From Streptomyces sp. Tu 3180 (lineage in GTDB: Bacteria; Actinomycetota; Actinomycetes; Streptomycetales; Streptomycetaceae): 64,000 bases of DNA. The stretch spans positions 2,192,501-2,256,500 of the forward strand of contig NZ_WOXS01000002.1 in assembly GCF_009852415.1 (NCBI RefSeq), written 5' to 3'. Below, one piece after another: positions 27,474 through 38,142 of the stretch. Made by a program: the position numbers and the translations under genes. The notes beneath the pieces were generated by a model. It searched no databases, had not been told where the DNA came from, and saw only the letters and a list, made by a program, of their open reading frames with translations. Numbering within the stretch: position 1 is the stretch's first letter; each line of letters begins with the position of its first letter.

Positions 27474-27716
27474 CTGGGACTTCAGCCTTCTTCCTTGCTG
27501 CCTGTGCTGCGTACCTGCCCCGCTGCCGGTCCCAACCTAATGGAGCGGCGGTGGACGCGAGTTGTCGTGGTGCCGTCGTACGGCGCAACAACAGGTACGT
27601 CCGGCCGGCCCACGGGTGTCAGCGGTCGGCCCAGGGGGTGTCGGCACGGCGGCACGGCACATGCGAGGAAACGGCTCCGGCCAGGCCCTCACGGGCGTCC
27701 GGCCGGTCCTCGGCCG

Positions 27717-28052
27717 CTAGATCTCGCCCCGCAGTTTGGCGAGCGCCTCCGCGAGGATCGCCTCGCCGTCCGCGTCGCTGCGCCGCTCCCGCACGTAGGC
27801 GAGGTGCGTCTTGTAGGGCTCGGTGCGCGGCGGGTCCGGGGGATTGTCGCGGTCCTGTCCGGCCGGAAAGCCGCAGCGGGGGCAGTCCCAGGTTTCGGGC
27901 ACCTGCGCGTCGCTGGCGAAGCTCGGCTGTGTCTCGTGCCCGTTGGAGCACCAGAAGGAGATGCGCAGCCGCGGCGCGGACTCGCCGCGCTCGGCCTCGC
28001 CCATCGGCCCCGCCCCGACCCGGCTTCCCCGGATCGCGTTGCCACTTGCCAC
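27717..28052 (-). CDS. RbpA-family RNA polymerase-binding protein (paralogue type)
   Basis: This 111-residue protein of the RbpA family has zinc-ligand cysteines in FWCSNGHETQPSF (Cys35, near His39) and TWDCPRCGF (Cys57, Cys60), followed by a charged C-terminus (TEPYKTHLAYVRERRSDADG) resembling the sigma-binding part of RbpA. RbpA family members stabilise RNA polymerase holoenzyme and promoter complexes. From memory the principal Streptomyces RbpA begins differently and has a longer C-terminal tail, so I read this as the second paralogue. The GTG at 28052 has GGGAG at 8-nt spacing. Confidence 0.82.
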   Translation of the reverse strand: MASGNAIRGSRVGAGPMGEAERGESAPRLRISFWCSNGHETQPSFASDAQVPETWDCPRCGFPAGQDRDNPPDPPRTEPYKTHLAYVRERRSDADGEAILAEALAKLRGEI

Positions 28053-28123
28053 GGTCGTAACTCCCTGCGTGATGGTGCCGCGAAGCGAGTCGGCGTGCCG
28101 CTTCGCCGCGAGCGCCTCAGTCT

Positions 28124-28233
28124 ACGTAAGGCCCAACGCGCGTCCAGTGTCCGGAGTTACCACCCCCACGTCCGGACGCAGGCCCCATGATAGGCCGCGC
28201 CGTGCCGCGCGTACCGAACATGGGGCCTTACGT
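28124..28233 (-). promoter_or_regulatory. Alternative-hairpin region between secG and the RbpA-family gene
   Basis: In minus-strand order the RNA reads ACGTAAGGCCCCATG (28233-28219), then CATGGGGCC (28189-28181), then GGGCCTTACGT (28134-28124). The first element can pair with the second (9 bp, 29-nt loop) or the third (11 bp, 88-nt loop), but not both. GGTAAC-N18-GTT (28161-28135) nearby loosely resembles a sigma-R promoter (GGGAAT-N18-GTT). Confidence 0.4.
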
Positions 28234-28274
28234 GGGGAATGCGCCAGGGGACGGGTGCGGAACGTCCCCTCGGA

Positions 28275-28511
28275 TCAGTTGTTCACCTTCATCATGATGC
28301 CGAGCACGACGATGCACGCGAACCAGAGCAGACCGACCACGACGGTGATCCGGTCGAGGTTGCGCTCGGCGACCGAGGAGCCGCCGACGGAGGACTGCAT
28401 GCCACCACCGAACATGTCGGAGAGGCCGCCGCCCTTCCCCTTGTGCATCAGCACCAGCAGCATCAGCAGCAGGCTGAAGACGATCAGGGCGATGGAGAAC
28501 CCCAGAACCAC
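28275..28511 (-). CDS. secG: Preprotein translocase subunit SecG
   Basis: SecG is the small auxiliary subunit of the SecYEG channel. The 78-residue protein has two helices (VVLGFSIALIVFSLLLML and ITVVVGLLWFACIVVLGIMM) joined by the conserved KGKGGGLSDMFGGG loop. I chose GTG 28511 so the protein begins with the first helix. The more upstream in-frame ATG adds 22 non-conserved residues. It is last in the glycolytic cluster, 95 nt after tpiA, an arrangement common across actinobacteria. Confidence 0.95.
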   Translation of the reverse strand: MVLGFSIALIVFSLLLMLLVLMHKGKGGGLSDMFGGGMQSSVGGSSVAERNLDRITVVVGLLWFACIVVLGIMMKVNN

Positions 28512-28606
28512 GGCTGGACCAACTTCCTCGGATGCGGATGGACGACGCGGGGCCCAGCACAGGGCTGGACCCCGCAAGGGTACGACGGATCGCCGCTAGC
28601 GCATAC

Positions 28607-29383
28607 TCACTGGTCGCGGAAGCGGACGATCTTGACGAACTCGTCCGCGTCCAGCGAGGCGCCGCCGACCAGCGCGCCGTCGATGTCGGCCTGCGCCATG
28701 ATCTCGGCGACGTTGCCGGCCTTGACCGAGCCGCCGTACTGGATGCGGACCTTGTCGGCCAGCTCCTGCGAGTACAGCTCGGCGATCCTGCCGCGGATGG
28801 CGGCGCAGACCTCCTGGGCGTCCTCGGCGCCGCAGACCTTGCCGGTGCCGATGGCCCAGACGGGCTCGTAGGCGATCACGACCGACTCGGCCTGCTCGGC
28901 CGGGAGGTCCTTCAGGCCGCCCTCGACCTGGGCGAGGGTGTGGGTGACGTGGTTGCCCGCCTCGCGGACCTCCAGCTCCTCGCCGACGCAGAGGATGGGG
29001 GTGATGCCGTGCTTGTAGGCGGCCTTCACCTTGGCGTTCACGAGGTCGTCGGTCTCGCCGTGGTACTGGCGGCGCTCGGAGTGGCCGACCGCGACGTAGG
29101 TGCACTTCAGCTTGGCCAGCATGGGGCCGGAGATCTCGCCGGTGTAGGCACCGCCGTCGTGCGCCGAGATGTCCTGGGCGCCGTACTTGATCCTCAGCTT
29201 GTCGCCGTCGACGAGGGTCTGCACGGACCGCAGGTCGGTGAAGGGCGGCAGGACGGCGACCTCGACGGCCTCGTAGTCCTTGTCGGCCAGGGCGAAGGCG
29301 AGCTTCTGGACGTGGGCGATGGCCTCGAGGTGGTTGAGGTTCATCTTCCAGTTGCCCGCCATCAGCGGCGTACGGGTGGTCAT
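28607..29383 (-). CDS. tpiA: Triosephosphate isomerase
   Basis: This 258-residue TIM-barrel enzyme interconverts dihydroxyacetone phosphate and glyceraldehyde 3-phosphate. The N-terminal AGNWKMN holds the catalytic Lys, [14 protein letters not shown] the catalytic His, [12 protein letters not shown] the catalytic Glu with the start of loop 6, and [12 protein letters not shown] the phosphate-binding loop. All key residues are present. It follows pgk with a 6-nt gap. Confidence 0.97.
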   Translation of the reverse strand: MTTRTPLMAGNWKMNLNHLEAIAHVQKLAFALADKDYEAVEVAVLPPFTDLRSVQTLVDGDKLRIKYGAQDISAHDGGAYTGEISGPMLAKLKCTYVAVGHSERRQYHGETDDLVNAKVKAAYKHGITPILCVGEELEVREAGNHVTHTLAQVEGGLKDLPAEQAESVVIAYEPVWAIGTGKVCGAEDAQEVCAAIRGRIAELYSQELADKVRIQYGGSVKAGNVAEIMAQADIDGALVGGASLDADEFVKIVRFRDQ

Positions 29384-29389
29384 TGAGGG

Positions 29390-30601
29390 TCAGTCCTCCA
29401 GTGCGGCGAGGCCGGGGAGCGTCTTGCCCTCGAGGTATTCGAGGGAGGCGCCGCCTCCGGTCGAGATGTGGCCGAATGCCTGCTCGTCGAAGCCCAGGGT
29501 ACGGACGGCCGCGGCGGAGTCGCCGCCGCCCACCACGGTGAAGCCCGGGGAGTCGACGAGGGCCTGGGCGACCGCCTTGGTGCCCTCGGCGTAGTCGGGG
29601 TGCTCGAAGACGCCCATGGGGCCGTTCCAGAAGACGGTGGCGGCGTCGGCGAGCTTCGAGGCGTACAGCTTGCGGGTCTCCGGACCGATGTCCAGGCCCT
29701 CCTGGTCGGCCGGGATGGCGTCCGCGGCGACGGTGGTGGGGTGGGTGGCGGCCTTGGCCTTCAGGTCGGGGAACTCGGTGGAGACGAGGACGTCGACCGG
29801 GAGGACCAGTTCGACGCCGTTCTTCTCCGCGCGCTCCATGTACTCCTTGACCACCGGGATCTGGTCCTCCTGGAGGAGGGAGATGCCGACCTCGTAGCCC
29901 TTGGCCTTGAGGAAGGTGTACGCCATGCCGCCGCCGACGAGGAGCCGGTCGGCCTTGCCGAGCAGCTCGTCGATGACGGCGAGCTTGTCGGAGACCTTGG
30001 CGCCGCCGAGGGCGACGACGTAGGGCCGCGCGACGTCCTCGGTGAGCTTCTTCAGGACGCCGACCTCGGTGGCGATGAGGTGGCCGGCGTAGTGCGGCAG
30101 GCGGGCCGGGAGGTCGTACACCGAGGCGTGCCGCCGGTGCACCGCGCCGAAGCCGTCGCCGACGTAGAGGTCGGCGAGCTCGGCGAGCCGGTCGGCGAAG
30201 GCTCCGCGCTCGGCGTCGTCCTTGCTGGTCTCACCGGCGTTGAAGCGCAGGTTCTCGATGACGGCGACCTGCCCGTCGGCGAGGCCGGCGACGGTGGACG
30301 TGGCGGACTCGCCGACGGTGTCCGTCGCGAAGGCCACGTCGGCGCCGAGGAGTTCGCCGAGGCGCGCGGCGGCCGGGGCGAGGGAGAAGGCGGGGTCCGG
30401 GGCGCCCTTGGGGCGGCCCAGGTGCGAGGCGACGACCACGCGGGCGCCCGCGCCGGCGAGCGCCTCGACGGTGGGCAGCACCGCGCGGATGCGGCCGTCG
30501 TCGGTGATGGTGGTGCCGTCCAGCGGCACGTTGAGGTCGGCGCGGACGAAGACCCGCTTGCCCGCGACACCTTCGGAGAGGAGTTCGTCGATCGTCTTCA
30601 T
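29390..30601 (-). CDS. pgk: Phosphoglycerate kinase
   Basis: This 403-residue monomeric kinase makes ATP from 1,3-bisphosphoglycerate. The N-domain motif [13 protein letters not shown] contains the substrate-binding Arg/Asp, followed by SHLGRPKG. The C-domain has [16 protein letters not shown] and the glycine-rich [14 protein letters not shown] nucleotide loop. ATG 30601 is preceded by GGGAG. The in-frame ATG at 30706 is not supported by family length. It lies 146 nt downstream of gap and directly upstream of tpiA. Confidence 0.97.
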   Translation of the reverse strand: MKTIDELLSEGVAGKRVFVRADLNVPLDGTTITDDGRIRAVLPTVEALAGAGARVVVASHLGRPKGAPDPAFSLAPAAARLGELLGADVAFATDTVGESATSTVAGLADGQVAVIENLRFNAGETSKDDAERGAFADRLAELADLYVGDGFGAVHRRHASVYDLPARLPHYAGHLIATEVGVLKKLTEDVARPYVVALGGAKVSDKLAVIDELLGKADRLLVGGGMAYTFLKAKGYEVGISLLQEDQIPVVKEYMERAEKNGVELVLPVDVLVSTEFPDLKAKAATHPTTVAADAIPADQEGLDIGPETRKLYASKLADAATVFWNGPMGVFEHPDYAEGTKAVAQALVDSPGFTVVGGGDSAAAVRTLGFDEQAFGHISTGGGASLEYLEGKTLPGLAALED

Positions 30602-30747
30602 GAGGGGCTCCCTGTTGGGGCTCGTGTTCGCTCGTGATCGCTCGTGATCGGAAGAGGGCGGCCGTTCCGATACGCGCGTCAGGGCTCGGACGGCGCGTTG
30701 CCGCACCGGCCGAGCCCTGCACTCATATCAGGCTGCCCGCTGACCGA

Positions 30748-31950
<1,203 letters not shown>

Positions 31951-31983
31951 CTACAGCGGGTCAGCGTCCGTCGGCGCTTCCGG

Positions 31984-34938
31984 TCACGCGTCGAGGGCGG
32001 CGAGCGCCTTCCTCATCAGCGCGGCCCGGTCCGCCGCCGAGGTGAGGTGCTCCAGGCCGAAGCCCAGCAGCACGGTGTCCTCGGTGGTGACCGCTCCGTG
32101 GGTCCGGAAGAGCGCTCCGGTGCGCGCCCAGTCCTTCAGGACGGCGGGGCTCCCCGCGGGCGGTCCGGGGACCTTCCAGGCCCCGAGCGAGGTCTCGAAG
32201 CCCTCGGTGTCGGCCGCGACGCCGCCCACCACCAGCGAGGCGTCGTCGGCGAGGACGCCGTGACCGCCGCTGCCCGGGTCGGTGACGTAGCCGATCGAGA
32301 CCTCGACCGACTTCCCGGCGTAGGCGCTCAGGTCGAACTCCACCTGCCGCCAGCCGTTGGAGGAGCCGGTGAGGCTGTTCCAGGAACCGGTGGTGCCGGT
32401 CGCGGTGCAGCCGTCCTCGGCCAGGGTGAGGTAGTGCTCCAGCCAGGGGTGCTCACCGACGTAGAACCCGCCCTCGCACTCGGCGGGCACGGTGGTGCGG
32501 GTCGCGCCGCCCGCCTCGGGCAGCGTCGTCCAGTCGTCGGCGCCGGTGGTGTGCGCCTCGACGACGACGTGGTCGTAGCCCGGCTCGGTGTCCCACAGCA
32601 GCTGGGTGCGCAGGGTGGGCCGGTCGGCCGCGCTGGTGCCGGTGAGGTCGATGGTGCGGGTGAGGCGCTTGTAGCCGTCGTCGGTGTGGACGGCGGCGGC
32701 CATGTGGGAGCCGGCGTACGGCCCGTAGGGGTTGACCGTCCCGGGGAACTGCCCCGCGCCCGCGCTCGCGAACTGCGGGTACCGCTCGGCGGGCAGCTCG
32801 TCGGAGGTGACGCCGTAGGTGCCGGCCTGGTCCAGCGGGTTGCCGGGCGCGTCGCCGAGCGGACCGGAGAAGCCGTCCAGCCCGCCGGCCCCGGTGAACC
32901 CGGTGACCCCGGAGGTCGAGGTGCGCGTGTAGGCGCCCAGGTAGTACTGGCTGAAGTCGTCCGACAGGGTGCCGCCGCCGAGGTCGACGCTGCCGCCGGC
33001 CCGCTCGCCCGCCTCGATCAGCCGGCCGCCCTCGTTGAGGAAGGCGCGCAGCTGGAGCTGGGTGGCGACGCCCGGGGTGCTCGCACCGGTGTGGTGGACG
33101 ACGGTGTCGAAGTGGCTCAGCACGCCGAGCGCGTCGGGCGCGCCCTGCTCGGCGACGTCCCAGACGGCCGCCTTCCGGCCGTTGGCCCGGAGGGCGTCGG
33201 CGTACTTCTGGGCCTGGACGGCCTTCGCGCCCTCCTCGGCGACCACGAGGACGTCCGCGCGGGGCCGTTCGGCGACGGTGTAGGTGAAGTGCTCGCTGGA
33301 GACGTTCTTCCCGCGCCGGTCCTCACCGGTGAACCACACCTCCACCTCGTCGCCGGGGGCGCCGTGCCGCACCTTGGCGCGGTACTCGTCGAAGTAGAGG
33401 TTGTCCTCGCCGCCGAACCTCTCGCCGCCCTCGAAGCGCCTGAGGTCCGCCTCGCGCGTACGGCCGCCGTTGACGCGGTACTTGAGCTCCTTGTCGCGCA
33501 CGGCCCTGCGCACGACGACGGAGACCTCCTGGTCACTGCCGCGGGCGTACGACGTCGTGAACGCGGCCGGGGTGAAGTCGGCGGCCTCCAGGCCGACCGC
33601 GGAGGACGGCCGGTCGGGGTGGGCGGCGCTCTCGGCGACGGACAGCGCGAACGGGACGTTCTTGGCGAACTCCTGCTGGATCAGCTTCTCGTCGTCGGGG
33701 AAGGTGAAGATCGAGCGGCAGTCGCCGGGCTTCCACGCGTCGTCCGGATCGGCTTCGGAGGCCGTCTGGCAGGTCGACATCTCGGGCGTGAACATCGCCA
33801 TGCCGTTGACGTTGGCCGCGTGGCCGTCGGCCTCGCCGTTGGTGGTGTACAGCTCGGAGGAGAGCTGCGGGTGGTAGCCGGGGATCGCGGAGTTGCCGGG
33901 CGTGCCGGCCAGGGCCCGGTAGAGCACGTCGTCGGGGGTCGGCGTGGCCACCTGCCAGCCGACCCCGTAGAGCAGGAGTTCGGCGGCGGAGTGGTAGTTG
34001 ATGCCGTAGGTGAAGCCGATCCGCTTCTGGAAGGCGTCGATGGCCTTGGTCTCGGGCTCGGAGCCGGGGCTCGCGCCGCGGTAGGTCTGGCTGGTGGGGT
34101 TGGGGGACGAGCCCTCGTCGTCGTAGCCCCACTTGTAGGGGAAGTTGCGGTTGAGGTCGACGCCGTCGCCGGTGCCGATGACGCCGTCGCCGTTGACGTC
34201 GCGCAGGTTCTTGCGCCACAGGCGGTTGGCGTCGCTCGCGAAGGTGTGGTCGTAGCCGTCGGGGTTGGCCGACAGGACGAACCACAGCTCGGTGGAGTCG
34301 ACGATCCTCTTGATCCGCCGGTCCGTCCCGTACTTGTCCAGGTAGTGGTGCATCAGCCGCCGGGTCATCTCCGGGGTGATCCACTCGCGCGCGTGCTGGT
34401 TGGACAGGTAGAGGACGGCCGGCCGGGAGCCGTCCTCGCTCTTGCGCGCCTTCTTGGTGATCTTCAGGGCGAGGATGTCCTGGCCCCTGACCGTCTTGCC
34501 GATGGAGACGACCTTGGTGAGGTCCGGGTGCTCCCGGGCGGTGCGCAGGATCTCCTCCCTCAGGCCGCCCTCTCCGCTGTAGGGGCGGAAGACGCCCTCG
34601 GCCGCGTCCGCGACCCGGTCCTCCGCCCGGGCGGAGAGCGTGTGCTCGGTGAGGTCGACGCCCTGCTCCTCCAGCCGGTCGGCCTGCCGGTCGGTGAGGT
34701 AGACCTCGACGGTGCCGGTGCCCTTCTCGGGCACCTGCTCGCCGAGTTCGTGGGCGTCCTGCCCGGCCGCCAGCAGCAGGGGTACCTGCCGGCCGGTGAC
34801 CTCGGCGCGGAAGACCTTGACCTCCTCCGCGCCGGGAGCCCCGGTGCTCTCCGGTTGTGCCCGGGCGACGGGTGCGACGCTCGCCGAGCCGATCAGGAGC
34901 GCGCCGACAGCGAGGATCGATCTCGCTCTATGTCTCAT
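31984..34938 (-). CDS. Secreted zinc carboxypeptidase, M14 family, large multidomain
   Basis: This 984-residue exported enzyme has a signal peptide (residues 1-27, cut after PVARA), a prodomain-like region to about 110, and an M14 catalytic domain about 115-430. Zinc ligands are His182 and Glu185 in NQHAREW and His316 in GINYHS; SANPDGYDH and DLNRNFPYKWGYD are family signatures, and Glu386 in FTPEMS is the likely general base. An Asp/Asn/Gly loop DVNGDGVIGTGDG (248-260) looks like a calcium-binding dockerin-type loop. The C-terminal 550 residues contain beta-rich regions and a jelly-roll-like segment. I chose ATG 34938 because the signal peptide starts there. It probably digests extracellular protein. 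Confidence 0.9.
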   Translation of the reverse strand: MRHRARSILAVGALLIGSASVAPVARAQPESTGAPGAEEVKVFRAEVTGRQVPLLLAAGQDAHELGEQVPEKGTGTVEVYLTDRQADRLEEQGVDLTEHTLSARAEDRVADAAEGVFRPYSGEGGLREEILRTAREHPDLTKVVSIGKTVRGQDILALKITKKARKSEDGSRPAVLYLSNQHAREWITPEMTRRLMHHYLDKYGTDRRIKRIVDSTELWFVLSANPDGYDHTFASDANRLWRKNLRDVNGDGVIGTGDGVDLNRNFPYKWGYDDEGSSPNPTSQTYRGASPGSEPETKAIDAFQKRIGFTYGINYHSAAELLLYGVGWQVATPTPDDVLYRALAGTPGNSAIPGYHPQLSSELYTTNGEADGHAANVNGMAMFTPEMSTCQTASEADPDDAWKPGDCRSIFTFPDDEKLIQQEFAKNVPFALSVAESAAHPDRPSSAVGLEAADFTPAAFTTSYARGSDQEVSVVVRRAVRDKELKYRVNGGRTREADLRRFEGGERFGGEDNLYFDEYRAKVRHGAPGDEVEVWFTGEDRRGKNVSSEHFTYTVAERPRADVLVVAEEGAKAVQAQKYADALRANGRKAAVWDVAEQGAPDALGVLSHFDTVVHHTGASTPGVATQLQLRAFLNEGGRLIEAGERAGGSVDLGGGTLSDDFSQYYLGAYTRTSTSGVTGFTGAGGLDGFSGPLGDAPGNPLDQAGTYGVTSDELPAERYPQFASAGAGQFPGTVNPYGPYAGSHMAAAVHTDDGYKRLTRTIDLTGTSAADRPTLRTQLLWDTEPGYDHVVVEAHTTGADDWTTLPEAGGATRTTVPAECEGGFYVGEHPWLEHYLTLAEDGCTATGTTGSWNSLTGSSNGWRQVEFDLSAYAGKSVEVSIGYVTDPGSGGHGVLADDASLVVGGVAADTEGFETSLGAWKVPGPPAGSPAVLKDWARTGALFRTHGAVTTEDTVLLGFGLEHLTSAADRAALMRKALAALDA

Positions 34939-35039
34939 GAACCCCACGACCTCCCCTAGAGGTGGTCCGCCACAGCAGCGAACAGATGCCAGGCTCATGA
35001 CACATCATGATCGAGTCAAGGGTGCCTCGGCGACACGCG

Positions 35040-35082
35040 AAGGCCGGTGCCGGTCACCCGAGTGGGCGCCCGCACCGGCCTT
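35040..35082 (-). terminator. Terminator of the uvrC-rapZ-yvcK-whiA operon
   Basis: AAGGCCGGTGC (35040-35050) pairs with GCACCGGCCTT (35072-35082) across a 21-nt loop that can fold further. It lies 11 nt past the whiA stop. Confidence 0.7.
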
Positions 35083-35093
35083 TTGACGGAACG

Positions 35094-36083
35094 TCAGCCC
35101 GCGAGGTTGTCGGCGAGCTCCTCGCTGAGATTGGCCTCCGTACCCGGGATGCCGAGGTCGGCGGCGCGCTTGTCGGCCATGGCGAGCAGCCGGCGGATGC
35201 GGCCGGCCACGGCGTCCTTGGTCAGCGGCGGGTCGGCCAGCGCGCCCAGCTCCTCCAGGGACGCCTGCTTGTGCTCCATGCGCAGCCGGCCGGCGGCGGC
35301 GAGGTGCTCGGGGACGTCCTCGCCGAGGATCTCCAGGGCGCGCTGCACCCGGGCACCGGCGGCGACGGCCGCGCGGGCGGAGCGGCGCAGGTTGGCGTCG
35401 TCGAAGTTGGCCAGCCGGTTCGCCGTGGCCCGCACCTCGCGGCGCATCCGGCGCTCCTCCCAGGCCAGCACCGACTCGTGGGCGCCGAGCCGGGTGAGCA
35501 GGGCGCCGATCGCGTCGCCGTCGCGCACGACGACCCGGTCCACGCCGCGCACCTCGCGCGCCTTGGCGCCGATCGACAGGCGGCGGGCGGCGCCGACCAG
35601 GGCGAGCGCGGCCTCGGGGCCGGGGCAGGTCACCTCCAGGGAGGAGGAGCGGCCCGGCTCGGTGAGCGAGCCGTGCGCCAGGAACGCCCCGCGCCAGGCC
35701 GCCTCGGCGTCGCAGGTGGCTCCCGAGACCACCTGCGGGGGCAGGCCGCGGATCGGGCGGCCGCGCCCGTCCACCAGACCGGTCTGGCGGGCCAGCTGGT
35801 CGCCGCCCGCGACCACGCGCACGACGTAGCGCGAGCCGCGGCGCAGCCCGCCCGGAGCCATCACGATCAGTTCGGAGCTGTGGCCGAAGATCTCCAGGAT
35901 GTCCCGCTTGAGCCGGCGGGCCGCCATCGCGGTGTCCAGCTCGGCCTCGATCACGATGCGCCCGCTCACCAGGTGGAGGCCGCCGGCGAACCGCAGGACG
36001 GCGGATACCTCCGCCTTTCTGCAGCAGGTCCGGGTGACGGGGAGCCGGGAGATCTCGTCCTTCACCGCTGCCGTCATCGCCAT
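35094..36083 (-). CDS. whiA: WhiA, sporulation transcription regulator
   Basis: This 329-residue developmental regulator acts with WhiB at the start of sporulation septation, activating ftsZ, ftsW, ftsK and other genes. It joins an N-terminal LAGLIDADG homing-endonuclease-like domain (about 1-210; [30 protein letters not shown]), which has lost nuclease function in WhiA, to a C-terminal HTH (about 270-320; [20 protein letters not shown]). Two starts are possible: ATG 36083, with AAGGA at 7-nt spacing, or ATG 36077, which overlaps the yvcK stop as ATGA. They differ by two residues. It is last in the uvrC-rapZ-yvcK-whiA operon. Confidence 0.97.
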   Translation of the reverse strand: MAMTAAVKDEISRLPVTRTCCRKAEVSAVLRFAGGLHLVSGRIVIEAELDTAMAARRLKRDILEIFGHSSELIVMAPGGLRRGSRYVVRVVAGGDQLARQTGLVDGRGRPIRGLPPQVVSGATCDAEAAWRGAFLAHGSLTEPGRSSSLEVTCPGPEAALALVGAARRLSIGAKAREVRGVDRVVVRDGDAIGALLTRLGAHESVLAWEERRMRREVRATANRLANFDDANLRRSARAAVAAGARVQRALEILGEDVPEHLAAAGRLRMEHKQASLEELGALADPPLTKDAVAGRIRRLLAMADKRAADLGIPGTEANLSEELADNLAG

Positions 36084-37141
36084 GGGCCGATCCTTCCATG
36101 CATCCGAAAAATACGGTCGTACGCGGCGGCCAGCAGCTCCGGGTCGTGCCGGGGGCTTCCGTCGGGCCGGGCCACCGGCGCCAGCTCGACCGCGGCCCCG
36201 AACCGCTCGGCGGCGTCGGTCAGGGAGTCCCGGTCGGGCACGGCGGCCTCGTCGGCCAGCACCACGTCCAGGGCGAGTTTAGGGGCGTGTCGTCCCAAAA
36301 CCTCCAAATGACGCTGCGGGGAGAAGCCCTCGGTTTCTCCCGGCTGCGGGGCGAGGTTCAGGGAGAGTACCCGGCGCGCCTTCGTCTGGACGAGGGCGTC
36401 CAGCAGTTCCGGCACGAGCAGGTGCGGGATGACCGAGGAGAACCAGGACCCGGGGCCGAGCACCACCCAGTCCGCGTCGAGGACCGCCTCGACCGCCTCG
36501 GGGACGGCGGGCGGGTCGTTGGGCACCAGGTGCACGGACTGGACCTCGCCGGGGGTGAGGGCGACGGTCGCCTGCCCGCGGACGGTCCCCACGTCCTCCG
36601 GGCGCCGCGGGTCGTGGCCCTTGACCAGGGCCTGGAGCTCCAGCGGCACCGCGGACATGGGCAGCACGCGCCCGTGCGCGCCCAGCAGCCGGCCCACCAG
36701 GTCCAGGGCCTGGACGTGGTCGCCGAGCTGCTCCCACAGGGCGACGATCAGCAGGTTGCCGACCGCGTGCTCGTGCAGGTCGCCCCTGGACTGGAAGCGG
36801 TGCTGGATGACCCGGGCCCAGGTCTGGCCCCAGTCGTCGTCGCCGCACAGCGCGGCCAGCGCCTTGCGCAGGTCGCCGGGCGGCAGCACGCCCAGTTCGT
36901 CGCGCAGGCGCCCGCTGGAGCCGCCGTCGTCGGCCACGGTGACGACGGCGGTGAGGTCGCCGGTGATCCGGCGCAGCGCGGCGAGCGAGGCGGACAGCCC
37001 CATGCCGCCGCCGAGCGCGACGACCTTGGGCTGGGCGCCCCGGCGGCGCGGTCTCGCGCCGCGGGTCTCGGCCGGCCGGCCGGCGCGCCCCTCGGGGACC
37101 GCTCGGCGCAGCCGGCTCAGCCGCGGAGTACGTGGTGTCAT
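36074..37141 (-). CDS. yvcK: YvcK/CofD-like gluconeogenesis factor
   Basis: This 355-residue protein of the CofD-like superfamily binds UDP-sugars in homologues and affects central carbon metabolism and envelope synthesis. The nucleotide-binding start is [18 protein letters not shown], followed by [14 protein letters not shown] and [10 protein letters not shown]. The first 37 residues are an Arg-rich, probably disordered extension not needed for the fold. ATGA overlaps join it to rapZ upstream and whiA downstream. The rapZ-yvcK-whiA order is conserved in many Gram-positives. Confidence 0.93.
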   Translation of the reverse strand: MTPRTPRLSRLRRAVPEGRAGRPAETRGARPRRRGAQPKVVALGGGMGLSASLAALRRITGDLTAVVTVADDGGSSGRLRDELGVLPPGDLRKALAALCGDDDWGQTWARVIQHRFQSRGDLHEHAVGNLLIVALWEQLGDHVQALDLVGRLLGAHGRVLPMSAVPLELQALVKGHDPRRPEDVGTVRGQATVALTPGEVQSVHLVPNDPPAVPEAVEAVLDADWVVLGPGSWFSSVIPHLLVPELLDALVQTKARRVLSLNLAPQPGETEGFSPQRHLEVLGRHAPKLALDVVLADEAAVPDRDSLTDAAERFGAAVELAPVARPDGSPRHDPELLAAAYDRIFRMHGRIGPWR

Positions 37142-38142
37142 TCCCGTCCCATGTCCCGGTGGACGACCACCGTCTCCACGCCCTCGGCGGCGAGCCGGGC
37201 GGCGAGCTTCTCCGACATGGCGACCGAACGGTGCTTGCCGCCCGTGCAGCCGACGGCGATGGTCACGTAGCGCTTGCCCTCACGACGGTAGCCCGCGGCA
37301 ACCAGCCGCAGCAGCTCGGCGTACCGGTCGAGGAACTCCTTGGCGCCGGGCTGGTTGAAGACGTACGACGCCACCTCCTCGTTGAGGCCGGTGTACGGGC
37401 GCAGCTCCGGGACCCAGTGCGGGTTGGGCAGGAAGCGCATGTCCACGACCAGGTCGGCGTCGACCGGGAGGCCGTACTTGAAGCCGAAGGACATGACGGT
37501 GGCCCGCAGCTCGGGCTCCTCCTCACCGGCGAACTGGGCGTCCATCTTGGCGCGCAGCTCGTGCACGTTCAGGCTGGAGGTGTCGATCACCAGGTCGGCG
37601 TCGCCGCGCAGCTCGCGCAGCAGCTCGCGCTCGGCGGCTATTCCGTCGACGATGCGGCCGTCGCCCTGGAGGGGGTGCGGGCGGCGCACGGACTCGAAGC
37701 GGCGCACCAGCGCCTCGTCGGAGGACTCCAGGAAGACGATCCGCCGGGTGACGCCCCGGGTGTCGAGGTCGGCCAGGGACTCGCGGAGGTTGTCGAAGAA
37801 GCGCCGGCCGCGGACGTCGACCACGACGGCGATCCGCGCCACGTTGCCCTGGGAGCGCGCGCCGAGCTCCACCATGGTGGGGATCAGCGCGGGCGGCAGG
37901 TTGTCGACGACGAACCAGCCCAGGTCCTCCAGACACTTCGCGGCCGTCGAGCGGCCGGCCCCGGACATGCCGGAGATGATCACCAGCTCGGGGATGGCCG
38001 CCTCGGGCGCCCCGGCCTTTTCCTTGCCCGTACTCACCTGTGCTCCGTCGTCCTGGCGTGCGCCGTCGGGGGTGCCGTCCCCGGCGGTCTCCTGCTGCGC
38101 CCGCTCCCGCCGTGCCGCGGGTCCCGTCTCGTGCTCGGTCAT
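37138..38142 (-). CDS. rapZ: RapZ/YvcJ-family nucleotide-binding protein
   Basis: This 334-residue P-loop protein has an N-terminal kinase-like domain and a C-terminal RapZ domain. In enterobacteria RapZ delivers GlmZ RNA to RNase E; the actinobacterial role is not established. The P-loop is [20 protein letters not shown], with Arg where Walker A usually has Lys, a variant I recall as common in actinobacteria. [11 protein letters not shown] and the C-terminal [19 protein letters not shown] are family signatures. The first 48 residues are a polar extension. The ATG overlaps the uvrC stop. Confidence 0.93.
   Translation of the reverse strand: MTEHETGPAARRERAQQETAGDGTPDGARQDDGAQVSTGKEKAGAPEAAIPELVIISGMSGAGRSTAAKCLEDLGWFVVDNLPPALIPTMVELGARSQGNVARIAVVVDVRGRRFFDNLRESLADLDTRGVTRRIVFLESSDEALVRRFESVRRPHPLQGDGRIVDGIAAERELLRELRGDADLVIDTSSLNVHELRAKMDAQFAGEEEPELRATVMSFGFKYGLPVDADLVVDMRFLPNPHWVPELRPYTGLNEEVASYVFNQPGAKEFLDRYAELLRLVAAGYRREGKRYVTIAVGCTGGKHRSVAMSEKLAARLAAEGVETVVVHRDMGRE

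Noticed and set aside
27562..27584. TTGTCGTGG-N8-TACGGC, resembling the damage promoter
   Set aside because: Upstream-element positions 7-8 are swapped (GT to TG), the -10 lacks its final T, and no plus-strand gene follows.
28124..28134. ACGTAAGGCCC as a direct protein operator
   Set aside because: Its partner is 88 nt away in inverse orientation and shares sequence with a third element, so RNA pairing explains it better than a DNA-binding dyad.
22995..28190. Open frame of about 1730 codons on the plus strand covering five genes
   Set aside because: It overlaps FtsX, pgi and the RbpA-family gene in other frames or antisense and shows no domain. It is a shadow of high third-position GC.
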